Shown: positions 1 to 8,201, counted from the first letter of the stretch. The stretch: DNA of 34,896 bases from JADGHE01 sp035716025 (GCA_035716025.1 DASTKH010000010.1:1-34896); one strand, 5' to 3'. Made by a program: numbers and translations. Notes: generated from the sequence alone by a model not told the origin.

Positions 1-54
1 GAAATTCAGATGCGGATCATTTCCGACCACCTGCTGGGCAAGGCCTCGGCATGA
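1..54 (+). CDS. 3' end of an unidentified gene (cut by window edge)
   Basis: Frame 1 is open from the first base to a TGA at 52-54 and encodes 17 residues ending HLLGKASA. The 17 residues are too few to assign a family. A hairpin at 65-88, just past the stop, fits the end of a real gene. The reading frame alone is weak evidence because of its length, so this is a tentative call. If real, the gene lies upstream of the transporter operon on the same strand. Confidence 0.35.
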   Translation, partial: EIQMRIISDHLLGKASA

Positions 55-64
55 GAGGGTCACG

Positions 65-88
65 GCCCGGGCGTCGTCCCGCCTGGGC
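65..88. terminator. Candidate terminator hairpin after the left-edge gene
   Basis: GCCCGGGCG (65-73) and CGCCTGGGC (80-88) form a 9-bp stem with one non-Watson-Crick position and a 6-base loop. It begins 11 bases after the TGA at 52-54. No clear U-run follows, so it could also act only as a 3' stabilising structure. The remaining bases from 89 to 323 hold no supported gene and no convincing -35/-10 pair. The promoter of tctC presumably lies there. Confidence 0.4.
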
Positions 89-323
89 TCGGCCGCGCCC
101 TGCATATCGCGCAGACCTGTCATCTACACGCGATTGTGACCCCGGGTGCGACTACCGTTGCATTGACGGTAATTTTGGTCGAATGCTCCTCTAGATTGCT
201 TATGCTCCGGACCGCACCGACTGGCCGCGGCCGGTGCCCATAGTCCGTTTGCAGGTTTTCCGGCGCACGCCTCTGCAGAGAACGCCGGCCGCAAGCGGCG
301 AAAGAGAAAAAAAGGAGGAAACG

Positions 324-1337
324 GTGAGGAAAATAGCTTTTCAATTCTGCTCGGCGCTCGCGGCTCTGGGCGCCACGGCAGCGCTGGGCGTCGGTGCCGC
401 TGAGGCTGCCTGGGAACCGACCCGGCCGGTCGAATTCATCGTGCCCGCCGGAACTGGCGGGGGGGCCGACCAGATGGCGCGGACGGTTCAGGGGATCGTC
501 AGCAAGCACGGCCTCATGAAGCAGCCCCTGGTCGTCATCAACAAGTCCGGCGGAGCCGGCGGCGAGGGCTTTCTTGACGTCAAGAACTCGAAAGGTAACC
601 CGCACAAGATCGTCATAACGCTTTCCAACCTGTTCACAACGCCGCTCGCGACCGGCATCCCGTTCAACTGGAAAGATCTTACGCCGGTCGCCATGCTGGC
701 GCTCGACGAGTTCATTCTGTGGGTGAATGCGGAAAAGCCGTACACATCCGCCAAGGACTATGTCGAGGCCGCCAAGAAGGCGAACGGCGGCTTCAAAATG
801 GGCGGAACCGGCTCCAAGCAGGAAGATCAGATCATCACCGTGGCGATCGAGAAGGCGACGGGCGCCAAGTTCATCTACATTCCGCAGCGCGGAGGCGGAG
901 CCGTGGCGGTGCAACTCGTCGGCAATCACGTCGACTCGACCGTGAACAATCCGATCGAGCAAGTCTCGCACTGGCGCGGCGGCAAAACTCGCCCGCTGTG
1001 CATCTTCGACGAGAAGCCGGCCGAATACAGCGAAAAGATCACGCCCGACGGCAAGGCATGGGCCGATGTGCCGACCTGCAAGTCGCAAGGGCTCGACGTC
1101 GAATATCTGATGCTGCGCGGCATATTCATGCCCGGCGGCGCGAGCGACGAGCAGGTGCAGTACTATGTCGACCTGTTCAAGAGGGTGCGGGAGACGCCCG
1201 AGTGGAAGGAATTCATGAAGAACGGCGCCTTCAACACGACCTTCATGACGGGGGAAGCTTTCAAGAATTGGGTGGCAAAAGAAGAAACACGCCACGAAGA
1301 GCTGATGCGCGCGGCGGGTTTTCTCGCGAAGAAATAG
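324..1337 (+). CDS. tctC: TctC/Bug-family periplasmic receptor of a tripartite tricarboxylate transporter
   Basis: This 337-residue protein is the extracytoplasmic solute receptor of the TTT transporter whose membrane subunits follow. The GTG at 324 is chosen because a strong AAAGGAGG Shine-Dalgarno precedes it; longer readings to 234 have no such site. Residues 1 to about 27 form a signal peptide with the hydrophobic run ALAALGATAALGVGAAEA. The mature part opens with the Bug-type strand VEFIVPAGTGGGADQMAR and has the expected family length. Bug receptors bind small carboxylates in the periplasm. Because oxc, frc and fhs lie downstream on the same strand, oxalate or formate is the likely ligand, but that is inferred from context. 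The gap of 184 bases to tctB contains a possible hairpin. Confidence 0.92.
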   Translation: MRKIAFQFCSALAALGATAALGVGAAEAAWEPTRPVEFIVPAGTGGGADQMARTVQGIVSKHGLMKQPLVVINKSGGAGGEGFLDVKNSKGNPHKIVITLSNLFTTPLATGIPFNWKDLTPVAMLALDEFILWVNAEKPYTSAKDYVEAAKKANGGFKMGGTGSKQEDQIITVAIEKATGAKFIYIPQRGGGAVAVQLVGNHVDSTVNNPIEQVSHWRGGKTRPLCIFDEKPAEYSEKITPDGKAWADVPTCKSQGLDVEYLMLRGIFMPGGASDEQVQYYVDLFKRVRETPEWKEFMKNGAFNTTFMTGEAFKNWVAKEETRHEELMRAAGFLAKK

Positions 1338-1347
1338 CCCCCGACGA

Positions 1348-1397
1348 CCGGAAGCCACGCGGGCGTCAATCGGTCGGGCGCCCGGGGAACCTTCCGG
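1348..1397. other. Possible intercistronic hairpin between tctC and tctB
   Basis: CCGGAAG (1348-1354) is the exact reverse complement of CTTCCGG (1391-1397). The intervening 36 bases are GC-rich and contain a further GACCG/CGGTC pair that could compete. Structures in this position often let the receptor gene be expressed above the membrane subunits. That role is an inference, and the fold has not been calculated. Confidence 0.3.
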
Positions 1398-1521
1398 CGA
1401 CGTGAGCCTGCGGAGCGCCTATTGCCGGCGTTCCATGTTCTGTGGAGACTGCGAGAGAACCGCGCTGACAAGCGCCGAGGCGGCGGCGTAGGCTTGTTTC
1501 GCTTGCTGCCGGGGACGGAAA

Positions 1522-2025
1522 ATGAGCCAAGACCCGCAAGGAGAATCACTGGGGCCGCAGCATCGGTGGGTCGAGATCGGCGTGACCGCGTTGACCGCCG
1601 CTTTCGCGCTCGTGGTCATCAGCGGCAGCATCGAGGCCGGGTACAACTGGGCACCGGACGGCCCACGCGCCGGTTTTTTTCCGTTCTATGTCGCGCTGAT
1701 CATCCTCGCTGCCAGCATCGTCAATTTCGTCCAGGTGCGAGCCGACCCCGACCACAACAGGCTCTTTAGCGAGTGGGCGCAGCTTCGCCAGGTGGCCTCC
1801 GTCGTGATGCCGACAGCCCTCTATGTGGTGGCGGTCCCGTGGATCGGCATTTATTTCGCCTCGATGCTGCTCATTGCGGCATTCATGGCGTGGTTCGGCC
1901 GCTATTCCTGGGGCAAGGTCCTCCCGATCGCGGTGGGGGTACCCATGGCCATCTTCATCGTGTTCGAACGCTGGTTTCTGGTGCCCTTGCCGAAGGGGCC
2001 GGTCGAAGAGTGGCTGGGCTTTTGA
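1522..2025 (+). CDS. tctB: TctB small membrane subunit of the TTT transporter
   Basis: This 167-residue protein has the size and hydrophobic pattern of the four-helix TctB subunit (DUF1468). Membrane segments are visible around residues 17-32 (VTALTAAFALVVISGS), 48-66, 82-110 and 115-145. The conserved TctB feature of a Gly/Pro-rich loop with RAGFFPFYVALI after the first helix is present. TctB pairs with TctA in the inner membrane to form the sodium- or proton-coupled carrier fed by TctC. The Shine-Dalgarno is weak (GGACGG upstream of ATG 1522). It sits between tctC and tctA in the usual C-B-A order. Confidence 0.88.
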   Translation: MSQDPQGESLGPQHRWVEIGVTALTAAFALVVISGSIEAGYNWAPDGPRAGFFPFYVALIILAASIVNFVQVRADPDHNRLFSEWAQLRQVASVVMPTALYVVAVPWIGIYFASMLLIAAFMAWFGRYSWGKVLPIAVGVPMAIFIVFERWFLVPLPKGPVEEWLGF

Positions 2026-2058
2026 CCTCCGCGCCGGCACGGGCAGGAAAAGGCACGG

Positions 2059-2104
2059 AGAACAAAAGGAAGAAGAAGAACAAGTACAAGAATAACCAGG
2101 AAAC
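2059..2104 (+). other. A-rich leader upstream of tctA
   Basis: Within 2061-2103, 27 of 43 bases are A and only two are T, in sharp contrast to the GC-rich surroundings. The tract is purine-dominated (AGGAAGAAGAAGAA) and lies between the tctB stop and the GGAGG at 2112-2116 that serves tctA. Such unstructured A-rich leaders can raise ribosome access. I see no -10/-35 pair in it. Confidence 0.45.
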
Positions 2105-2130
2105 GCCGATCGGAGGACCCGCAAGGCACC

Positions 2131-3633
2131 ATGGAAGACATTGCCAATCTGTTTCACGGCTTTGCCGTCGTCCTCGATCCCTTCAATATCGTCTTGATGG
2201 CGGTCGGCATCCTGCTTGGCGTCATCATCGGCGTGCTGCCCGGCCTCGGCGGCGCGAACGGCGTCGCCATTCTGCTTCCCCTCACATTTTCGATGTCGCC
2301 CACCTCGGCCATCATCATGCTCTCGTGCATCTACTGGGGAGCGCTGTTCGGCGGGGCCATCACGTCGGTCCTGTTCAACATTCCGGGCGAGCCGTGGTCC
2401 GTGGCGACCACCTTCGACGGGCACCCGATGGCGCAGAAGGGGCAGGCCGGAGAGGCCCTCACGGCCGCGTTTACGTCCTCCTTCGTGGGCGCCTTGTTCG
2501 CGGTCGTAATGATCACCCTGGTGGCGCCGCTGGTCGCCGCGTTCGCCTTGCGATTCGGCCCGGCCGAGAAGTTCGGCGTGTATTTCCTCGCCTTCTGCAG
2601 CTTCGTCGGCATGAGCAAGGAGCCGCCGTTCAAGACGCTCGCCGCCATGATGATGGGCTTTGCGCTTGCGACCGTCGGTCTTGACGAGATGACGGGCCAA
2701 TTGCGCCTGACGTTTGGTTACGAGCAGCTGCTCACCGGGTTCGATTTCCTGATCGCGGTCATCGGTCTTTTCGGCATCGGCGAGATCCTCCTCACCATGG
2801 AGGAAGGTCTGAGCTTCAAAGGCCATTCTGCCAGGATCAATCCGCGTGTCGTTTTCGAGACCTGGCGCACGCTGCCCCGCTTCTGGATAACCTCGCTGCG
2901 TTCCTGCGTGATCGGCTGCTGGATGGGGGTCACGCCGGCGGGCGCAACGCCGGCCTCGTTCATGAGCTACGGCATCGCCAAGCGCGTTTCGAAGCACGGC
3001 AACCGCTTCGGCACCGGCGAAATCGAGGGCGTGGTCGCACCCGAGACGGCCGCGCATGCCGCCGGCACGTCGGCCCTCCTGCCGATGCTGTCTCTGGGGG
3101 TGCCGGGTTCCCCGACCGCGGCCGTGCTGCTCGGCGGCCTGCTGATCTGGGGCCTGCAGCCGGGGCCGATGCTGTTCGTGGAACAGAAGGAGTTTGTGTG
3201 GGGCCTGATTGCATCAATGTATCTCGGCAACATCATGGGCCTCCTCATCGTGTTGACCTGCGTCCCGCTGTTTTCCGCGATCCTGCGAATTCCCTTCTCG
3301 ATTATTGCGCCAGTCATTCTCGTGTTCTGCGCCATCGGCGCCTACACGGTCCACAACTCCACCTTCGACATTCTGCTCATGCTGGTTTTCGGCGTGCTGG
3401 GCTATCTCCTGAGAAAGTGCAACTACCCGCTCGCCCCGATGGTGCTGGCGATCGTGCTGGGCGACAAGGCCGAGGAATCGTTCCGGCAGTCCTTGCTGGC
3501 CTCCCAGGGCAGCCTGTCGATCTTCTGGTCGAATGAACTCGTAAGCGCGATCATGGCGCTCGGGCTGATCGCGCTGTTCTGGCCGCTGATCCAAGCCGCC
3601 CTGTCGCGGGTGCTCCGCTTCGCGACCGCCTGA
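2131..3633 (+). CDS. tctA: TctA large membrane subunit of the TTT transporter
   Basis: This 500-residue, highly hydrophobic protein matches the TctA family in length and motifs. The N-terminal half shows the diagnostic GVLPGLGGANGVAILLPLTF stretch. The internal repeat shows the matching VPGSPTAAVLLGGLLIWG. About ten to twelve membrane helices are apparent. It forms the transport channel with TctB and takes substrate from TctC. GGAGG at 2112-2116 lies 14 bases before ATG 2131, which is slightly long. A 6-bp hairpin starts directly after the TGA, which suggests that a transcript can end here, before the separately promoted gntR gene. The carboxylate carried is inferred from context to be oxalate. 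Confidence 0.95.
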   Translation: MEDIANLFHGFAVVLDPFNIVLMAVGILLGVIIGVLPGLGGANGVAILLPLTFSMSPTSAIIMLSCIYWGALFGGAITSVLFNIPGEPWSVATTFDGHPMAQKGQAGEALTAAFTSSFVGALFAVVMITLVAPLVAAFALRFGPAEKFGVYFLAFCSFVGMSKEPPFKTLAAMMMGFALATVGLDEMTGQLRLTFGYEQLLTGFDFLIAVIGLFGIGEILLTMEEGLSFKGHSARINPRVVFETWRTLPRFWITSLRSCVIGCWMGVTPAGATPASFMSYGIAKRVSKHGNRFGTGEIEGVVAPETAAHAAGTSALLPMLSLGVPGSPTAAVLLGGLLIWGLQPGPMLFVEQKEFVWGLIASMYLGNIMGLLIVLTCVPLFSAILRIPFSIIAPVILVFCAIGAYTVHNSTFDILLMLVFGVLGYLLRKCNYPLAPMVLAIVLGDKAEESFRQSLLASQGSLSIFWSNELVSAIMALGLIALFWPLIQAALSRVLRFATA

Positions 3634-3652
3634 ACGCGCATTGGCCGCGCGT
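3634..3652 (+). terminator. Candidate terminator after tctA
   Basis: ACGCGC (3634-3639) pairs perfectly with GCGCGT (3647-3652) around a 7-base loop, starting at the base after the tctA stop. A moderately T-rich stretch follows (GTTGCCTCTTGT). The stem is short, so termination is probably partial. Confidence 0.45.
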
Positions 3653-3653
3653 G

Positions 3654-3690
3654 TTGCCTCTTGTCGCGCCCATAGTATAATGTATACCAG
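3654..3690 (+). promoter_or_regulatory. gntR promoter with overlapping GTATAC operator candidate
   Basis: TTGCCT (3654-3659) and a perfect TATAAT (3676-3681) are separated by 16 bases, a good sigma-70 promoter arrangement in a GC-rich context. Immediately after the -10 box lies GTATAC (3682-3687), inside ATGTATACCAG. Many FCD-type GntR repressors bind GTATAC-centred palindromes, so a site here would suit autoregulation by the following gene. Promoter status is read from the sequence; operator status is inferred from family knowledge. Confidence 0.65.
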
Positions 3691-3775
3691 CTTCGGTTCC
3701 CGTACGCCTTCGGCCGCCGGCGCGCGCGGCGGGGGACGGGAGTGGTTCGCACAGCCAATGGCCTAGAGGGTCCCA

Positions 3776-4522
3776 GTGCGTCAAACGGCGCCCAAGACCA
3801 AATTCGCGCTTGCGACCGAAGGCGGCGAGCGCGTCGCCGACGGGCGGGTCACGCTTGCGCCGCTCCAGGACACATCGACATTTGCGGACCGCGCCTATGC
3901 GGCGCTCAAAGACGTCATCGTCTCGCTCAATGTCTATGGGCAGAACGGCGAAATACGCCTCGACGAGCGCCAGCTCGCGAACGATCTCGGCATCAGCCGC
4001 ACGCCGGTGCGTGAGGCCATGGCGCAGCTCGAGCGCGAAGGCTTCGTGCGCTCGGTGCCGCGCCGCGGCGTCTATGTGGTGCGCAAGACCAAGACGGAAG
4101 TCATCGAGCTCATCACCGCCTGGGCCGCTCTCGAGAGCATGGCGGCCCGCCTCATCACGCAAAACGCGACCGACGGCGAAATCGCGACGTTGCGGGCCAT
4201 GTTCGTAACCTTCGAGGACGGACGTCTGCACGCCAAGCTCGACGAATACTCCGAGGTCAATATCCAGTTTCACCAGGCGATCATCCGGATGAGCCACAAC
4301 CGCGTGCTCATCGATCTTGCCGAAAATCTGTTCATGCATATGCGGATGATCCGCCGGAAGACGATCGGCGAGCAGGATCGGGCCGATCGCTCCATTCGCG
4401 ACCACATGAACATCATCGAGGCGCTCGAGCAGCGCGATACCGCGCGTGCCGAAACGCTGGTGCGCGACCACGCGCTCGGCCTTGCCGAGCACGTGCGCAA
4501 ATACGCCGACTATCTGGACTGA
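3776..4522 (+). CDS. GntR-family (FCD/FadR-type) transcriptional regulator
   Basis: This 248-residue regulator probably controls the oxalate genes around it. An N-terminal winged helix (about residues 30-100) is seen in LANDLGISRTPVREAMAQLE followed by the wing RRGVYVV. The remaining 140 residues are the all-helical FCD ligand domain, with the metal-site-like histidines in FHQAIIRMSH and RDHMN. GTG 3776 is chosen as start because AGAGGG ends 5 bases before it. It lies between the transporter genes and oxc, with its own promoter at 3654-3681. FCD regulators sense small carboxylates or acyl-CoA compounds. Oxalate, oxalyl-CoA or formate is the natural guess here. The 218 bases after it, up to oxc, show no clear promoter. 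Confidence 0.92.
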   Translation: MRQTAPKTKFALATEGGERVADGRVTLAPLQDTSTFADRAYAALKDVIVSLNVYGQNGEIRLDERQLANDLGISRTPVREAMAQLEREGFVRSVPRRGVYVVRKTKTEVIELITAWAALESMAARLITQNATDGEIATLRAMFVTFEDGRLHAKLDEYSEVNIQFHQAIIRMSHNRVLIDLAENLFMHMRMIRRKTIGEQDRADRSIRDHMNIIEALEQRDTARAETLVRDHALGLAEHVRKYADYLD

Positions 4523-4740
4523 CATGCCGCACTTTTTCTGCCGCTCGATGCCGCCGCAGCCGACACCTGTTTGCGATAGGACCGAAGGGGCCGACATGGA
4601 CGAACACGGTGCCTCCTGGAGAGCCCCGCCGGGGACCGGCGCCGTCCGGAAAAGCGGCGGATTGCAGGCGGCCGACACCCTGCCCATGCAGGCGAGGAGC
4701 CGTGACAAGGCCGCGCGACAAGAGAATCGAGGAGCAAGCC

Positions 4741-6480
4741 ATGGCTGACGCAGCGGTGAAGCAAGAGGCCGCAACCGCGGAAGAGCGCGAGCTGACGGAC
4801 GGTTTCCATCTCGTCATCGACGCGCTCAAGCTCAACGGCATCAACACGATCTATGGGGTGCCGGGCATTCCGATCACCGATCTCGCCCGCCTGGCGCAGG
4901 CGTCGGGAATGCGGGTCATCTCCTTCCGCCACGAGCAGAATGCGGGGAATGCGGCGGCCATCGCCGGCTTCCTTACGAAAAAGCCGGGGGTGTGTCTCAC
5001 CGTTTCGGCACCGGGCTTCCTCAACGGCCTGACGGCGCTCGCCAACGCCACCACCAACTGCTTTCCGATGATCCTCATTTCCGGCTCGTCGGAGCGCGAG
5101 ATCGTCGATCTCCAGCAGGGCGATTACGAAGAAATGGACCAACTTGCCGTGGCAAAGCCGCTGTGCAAAGCCGCCTTCCGGGTGCTGCATGCGGCGGACA
5201 TCGGCATCGGCGTCGCGCGCGCAATCCGCGCCGCGGTTTCCGGCCGTCCGGGCGGCGTCTATCTCGACCTGCCGGCCAAGCTGCTGGCGCAGGCGATGGA
5301 CGCCGAAGCCGGCGCCAAGTCGCTCGTCAAAGTGATAGACCCCGCGCCGGCGCAAATCCCCGCACCGGCTGCGGTGAGGCGCGCGGTCGATCTCCTCCAG
5401 AGCGCCAAGCGACCGTTGATCATTCTCGGTAAGGGCGCCGCATATGCGCAGGCGGACGATGCCATCCGGACCCTGATCGAAAAGACCGGCGTTCCGTTTC
5501 TGCCGATGAGCATGGCGAAGGGCCTCTTACCCGACACGCATCCGCAGTGCGCGGGCGCCGCCCGCTCGACCGCGCTGCAACAGTCCGACGTCGTGATGCT
5601 GATCGGCGCCCGCCTCAACTGGCTCCTGTCGCACGGCAAGGGAAAGACCTGGGGCGAGCCGGGCTCGAAGCGCTTCATCCAGATCGACATTGAGCCCAGG
5701 GAAATCGACTCCAATGTCGAAATTGTCGCCCCCGTTGTTGGCGACATCGCTTCGAGCGTCGCGGCGTTGATCGAAGCGACGGGCAACGATTGGCCTGCGC
5801 CGCCGGCCGACTGGATGGCCGCGCTGAAGGCAAAGAAGGAAGAGAATATCGCCAAGATGGCGCCGCGACTGATGAAGAACACGGCGCCGATGGACTTCCA
5901 CAGCGCGCTCGGGGCGCTCCGCGACATCATCAAGGAGCGGCCCGACACCATCCTGGTCAACGAGGGCGCCAACACGCTCGACCTCGCGCGCGGCATCATC
6001 GATATGTACAAGCCGCGCAAGCGTCTCGACGTCGGCACCTGGGGCGTCATGGGCATCGGCATGGGCTTCTCGATCGCCGCGGCGATCGAGACCGGCAGTC
6101 CGGTTCTGGCCGTCGTCGGCGACAGCGCCTTCGGCTTCTCGGGCATGGAGGTCGAAACGGTCTGCCGCTACAAGCTGCCGGTCTGCGTCGTGGTCTTCAA
6201 CAACAACGGCGTCTATCGCGGCGTCGACGTCAATCCAGCGGGCGGGCCCGATCCGGCGATCACGGCCTTCGTCAAGGACGCGCGCTACGACAAGGTGATG
6301 GAGGCCTTCGGCGGGGACGGAATCCATGCCACGACGCCGGATGAGCTGGGTCGCGCGGTGCGGCAGGCGCTCGATTCGCGCCGGCCGACGCTGATCAACG
6401 CTGTGATCGACCCCGCGGCCGGCACGGAGAGCGGCCGTATCGGCAAGCTCAATCCACAAAGCGCCGTGCGCAAGAAGTAG
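4741..6480 (+). CDS. oxc: Oxalyl-CoA decarboxylase
   Basis: This 579-residue thiamine-diphosphate enzyme converts oxalyl-CoA to formyl-CoA and CO2 in the cytoplasm. It aligns from memory with Oxalobacter Oxc at a constant offset of 9: the cofactor-activating Glu is Glu65 in FRHEQNAGNA, the Tyr-Glu pair is Tyr129-Glu130 in GDYEEMDQ, and the C-terminal active-site Tyr is Tyr492 in NNNGVYRG. The ThDP motif begins GDS at 460-462 and closes with Asn487-Asn488. Length matches the family. ATG 4741 is chosen because GGAG ends 6 bases upstream and the next residues fit the family N-terminus; the open frame extends to 4609 without a better start. It works with frc, 139 bases downstream, as a two-enzyme cycle. 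Confidence 0.97.
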   Translation: MADAAVKQEAATAEERELTDGFHLVIDALKLNGINTIYGVPGIPITDLARLAQASGMRVISFRHEQNAGNAAAIAGFLTKKPGVCLTVSAPGFLNGLTALANATTNCFPMILISGSSEREIVDLQQGDYEEMDQLAVAKPLCKAAFRVLHAADIGIGVARAIRAAVSGRPGGVYLDLPAKLLAQAMDAEAGAKSLVKVIDPAPAQIPAPAAVRRAVDLLQSAKRPLIILGKGAAYAQADDAIRTLIEKTGVPFLPMSMAKGLLPDTHPQCAGAARSTALQQSDVVMLIGARLNWLLSHGKGKTWGEPGSKRFIQIDIEPREIDSNVEIVAPVVGDIASSVAALIEATGNDWPAPPADWMAALKAKKEENIAKMAPRLMKNTAPMDFHSALGALRDIIKERPDTILVNEGANTLDLARGIIDMYKPRKRLDVGTWGVMGIGMGFSIAAAIETGSPVLAVVGDSAFGFSGMEVETVCRYKLPVCVVVFNNNGVYRGVDVNPAGGPDPAITAFVKDARYDKVMEAFGGDGIHATTPDELGRAVRQALDSRRPTLINAVIDPAAGTESGRIGKLNPQSAVRKK

Positions 6481-6619
6481 GTTCGCCGGCGCACGAGACT
6501 TCGACTCGCTGGAACCGGAAAGGCAACGCACGCGAAAATCCCGCAGCCGCTGCGATGCCGAGCGAAGCAACACAGCAGAGAACGCGAGAGCAGAGATCAA
6601 GATCGAGGAGCAAGTGACG

Positions 6620-8194
6620 ATGGCGACGCGCAAGACGAGGAAACCCGCAGCAAAGAAGAGGGCCGCCGCCAGAAAGCCGGCCGCCAGGAAGCCGCGCGCA
6701 GCCGCGACGCGCAAGAGCGCCGCCCGCAAGACAGCCGCTCGCAAAGCCGCGCCGCGCAAGACCTCGACGCGGAAGGCGGCCGCCAAGGTTTCGGCCCGGA
6801 AGGCGGTGCGGGCGACCAAGTCCCGAACCGCGCGCCGCCGAACGGCCGACAGCGTCGGAAATCGCCTCCTGCCCGGGCTGCCTCCTCCGTCCGGCAAACC
6901 GTTCGGTCAGGCCGGCAAGGCGCTCGAAGGCATCAAGGTTCTCGATTTCACGCATGTGCAGTCGGGCCCCACCTGCACGCAACTTCTCGGCTACATGGGG
7001 GCGGACGTGATCAAAGTGGAACGTCCGGGCGTCGGCGACATCACGCGCAGCCAATTGCGTGACGTGCCGAACGCCGACAGCCTCTATTTCACGATGCTCA
7101 ACGGCAACAAACGGTCGATCACGATCGACTCCAAGAACCCGAAGGGCAAGGAAATCCTCGAGCGGCTCATCAAGTACTGCGACGTGCTGGTCGAGAATTT
7201 CGCACCGGGCGCGCTCGACCGCATGGGACTGACCTGGGAATACATCCACAAGACCAACCCGCGCATGATCGTTGCCTCGGTGAAGGGCTTCGGGCCGGGC
7301 GCCTACGAGAACTGCAAGGTTTACGAGAACATCGCGCAGTGCGCCGGCGGCGCGGCGTCGACCACCGGCTTCCGCGACGGTCCGCCGCTCGTCACCGGCG
7401 CCCAAATCGGAGACTCCGGCACCGGACTTCACCTCGCCTTCGGGATCGTCTGCGCACTGATGCAACGCTATCGCACCGGGCGGGGCCAGAAGGTCATGGC
7501 GGCCATGCAGGACGGCGTCCTCAATCTCACGCGCGTGAAGCTGCGCGACCAGCAGCGCCTCAAACACGGTCCGCTCAAGGAATACAGCCAGTACGGCGAA
7601 GGCATTCCGTTCGGCAAGGCGGTGCCGCGTGCCGGCAACGACTCGGGCGGCGGCCAGCCCGGATGGATCCTCAAGTGCAAGGGCTGGGAGACCGACCCCG
7701 ACGCTTATATCTATTTCATCACCCAGGCGCCGGTCTGGGGAAAAATTTGCGATCTCATCGGCAAGCCGGAGTGGAAGACCGATCCGGACTACGCCACGCC
7801 TGATGCGCGGCTGCCGCGGCTCAGACACATCTTCGACACGATCGAGCAGTGGACGATGACCAAGACCAAGTTCGAGGTCATGGACATCTGCAATCCCCTC
7901 GACATTCCCGTCGGTCCGATCCTGTCGATGAAGGAGATCGCCGAAGACCCGTCGCTGCGCGCGACCGGAACGGTGGTCGAGGTGGATCACCCGGTGCGCG
8001 GCAAGTATCTCACCGTCGGTAATCCGGTGAAGCTGTCGGATTCGATCACGGAGGTGAAGCGCGCGCCGCTGCTCGGCGAGCACACGGAGGAAATTCTGAG
8101 ACTTCTCGGCTATTCGGGAGCCGAGATCGCCGACATCAAGGCCTCGGGCGCGGTGACGCCGATCGAGAAGGGCGCGCGGGCCGAAGCGGCCTGA
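6620..8194 (+). CDS. frc: Formyl-CoA:oxalate CoA-transferase with a histone-H1-like N-terminal tail
   Basis: This class III (CaiB/BaiF) CoA-transferase moves CoA from formyl-CoA to oxalate, producing formate and the substrate of Oxc. The core, about residues 100-520, closely resembles Oxalobacter Frc: FTHVQSGPTCTQ with Gln114, the catalytic Asp265 in QIGDSGTG, the loop SGGGQPGW, and RAPLLGEHT near the end. Ahead of it lie about 76 residues with 31 Lys/Arg, no acidic residue before Asp77, and repeated ARKxA units, plus a Pro-rich linker. Typical Frc is near 428 residues; this is 524. GAGGAG (6605-6610) is 9 bases before ATG 6620, the preferred start; GTG 6614 would be only 3 bases away. The position of Oxalobacter Trp48 is Gln145 here. 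The function is secure; the role of the tail is unknown. Confidence 0.96.
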   Translation: MATRKTRKPAAKKRAAARKPAARKPRAAATRKSAARKTAARKAAPRKTSTRKAAAKVSARKAVRATKSRTARRRTADSVGNRLLPGLPPPSGKPFGQAGKALEGIKVLDFTHVQSGPTCTQLLGYMGADVIKVERPGVGDITRSQLRDVPNADSLYFTMLNGNKRSITIDSKNPKGKEILERLIKYCDVLVENFAPGALDRMGLTWEYIHKTNPRMIVASVKGFGPGAYENCKVYENIAQCAGGAASTTGFRDGPPLVTGAQIGDSGTGLHLAFGIVCALMQRYRTGRGQKVMAAMQDGVLNLTRVKLRDQQRLKHGPLKEYSQYGEGIPFGKAVPRAGNDSGGGQPGWILKCKGWETDPDAYIYFITQAPVWGKICDLIGKPEWKTDPDYATPDARLPRLRHIFDTIEQWTMTKTKFEVMDICNPLDIPVGPILSMKEIAEDPSLRATGTVVEVDHPVRGKYLTVGNPVKLSDSITEVKRAPLLGEHTEEILRLLGYSGAEIADIKASGAVTPIEKGARAEAA

Positions 8195-8201
8195 TCCCTC
8201 G

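Noticed and set aside
89..323. A sigma-70 promoter for tctC
   Set aside because: TTGCAT, TTGACG and TTGGTC occur near 158-180, but none has a fair -10 hexamer at 16-18 bases, so no promoter is annotated.
1546..3057. Long - strand open frame opposite tctB and tctA
   Set aside because: Composition is His/Arg/Asp-rich without a domain, and it mirrors the codon bias of two well-supported genes.
6614..6619. GTG 6614 as the start of frc
   Set aside because: It leaves only 3 bases to the GAGGAG site, while ATG 6620 has 9. The difference is two residues and does not affect the tail.
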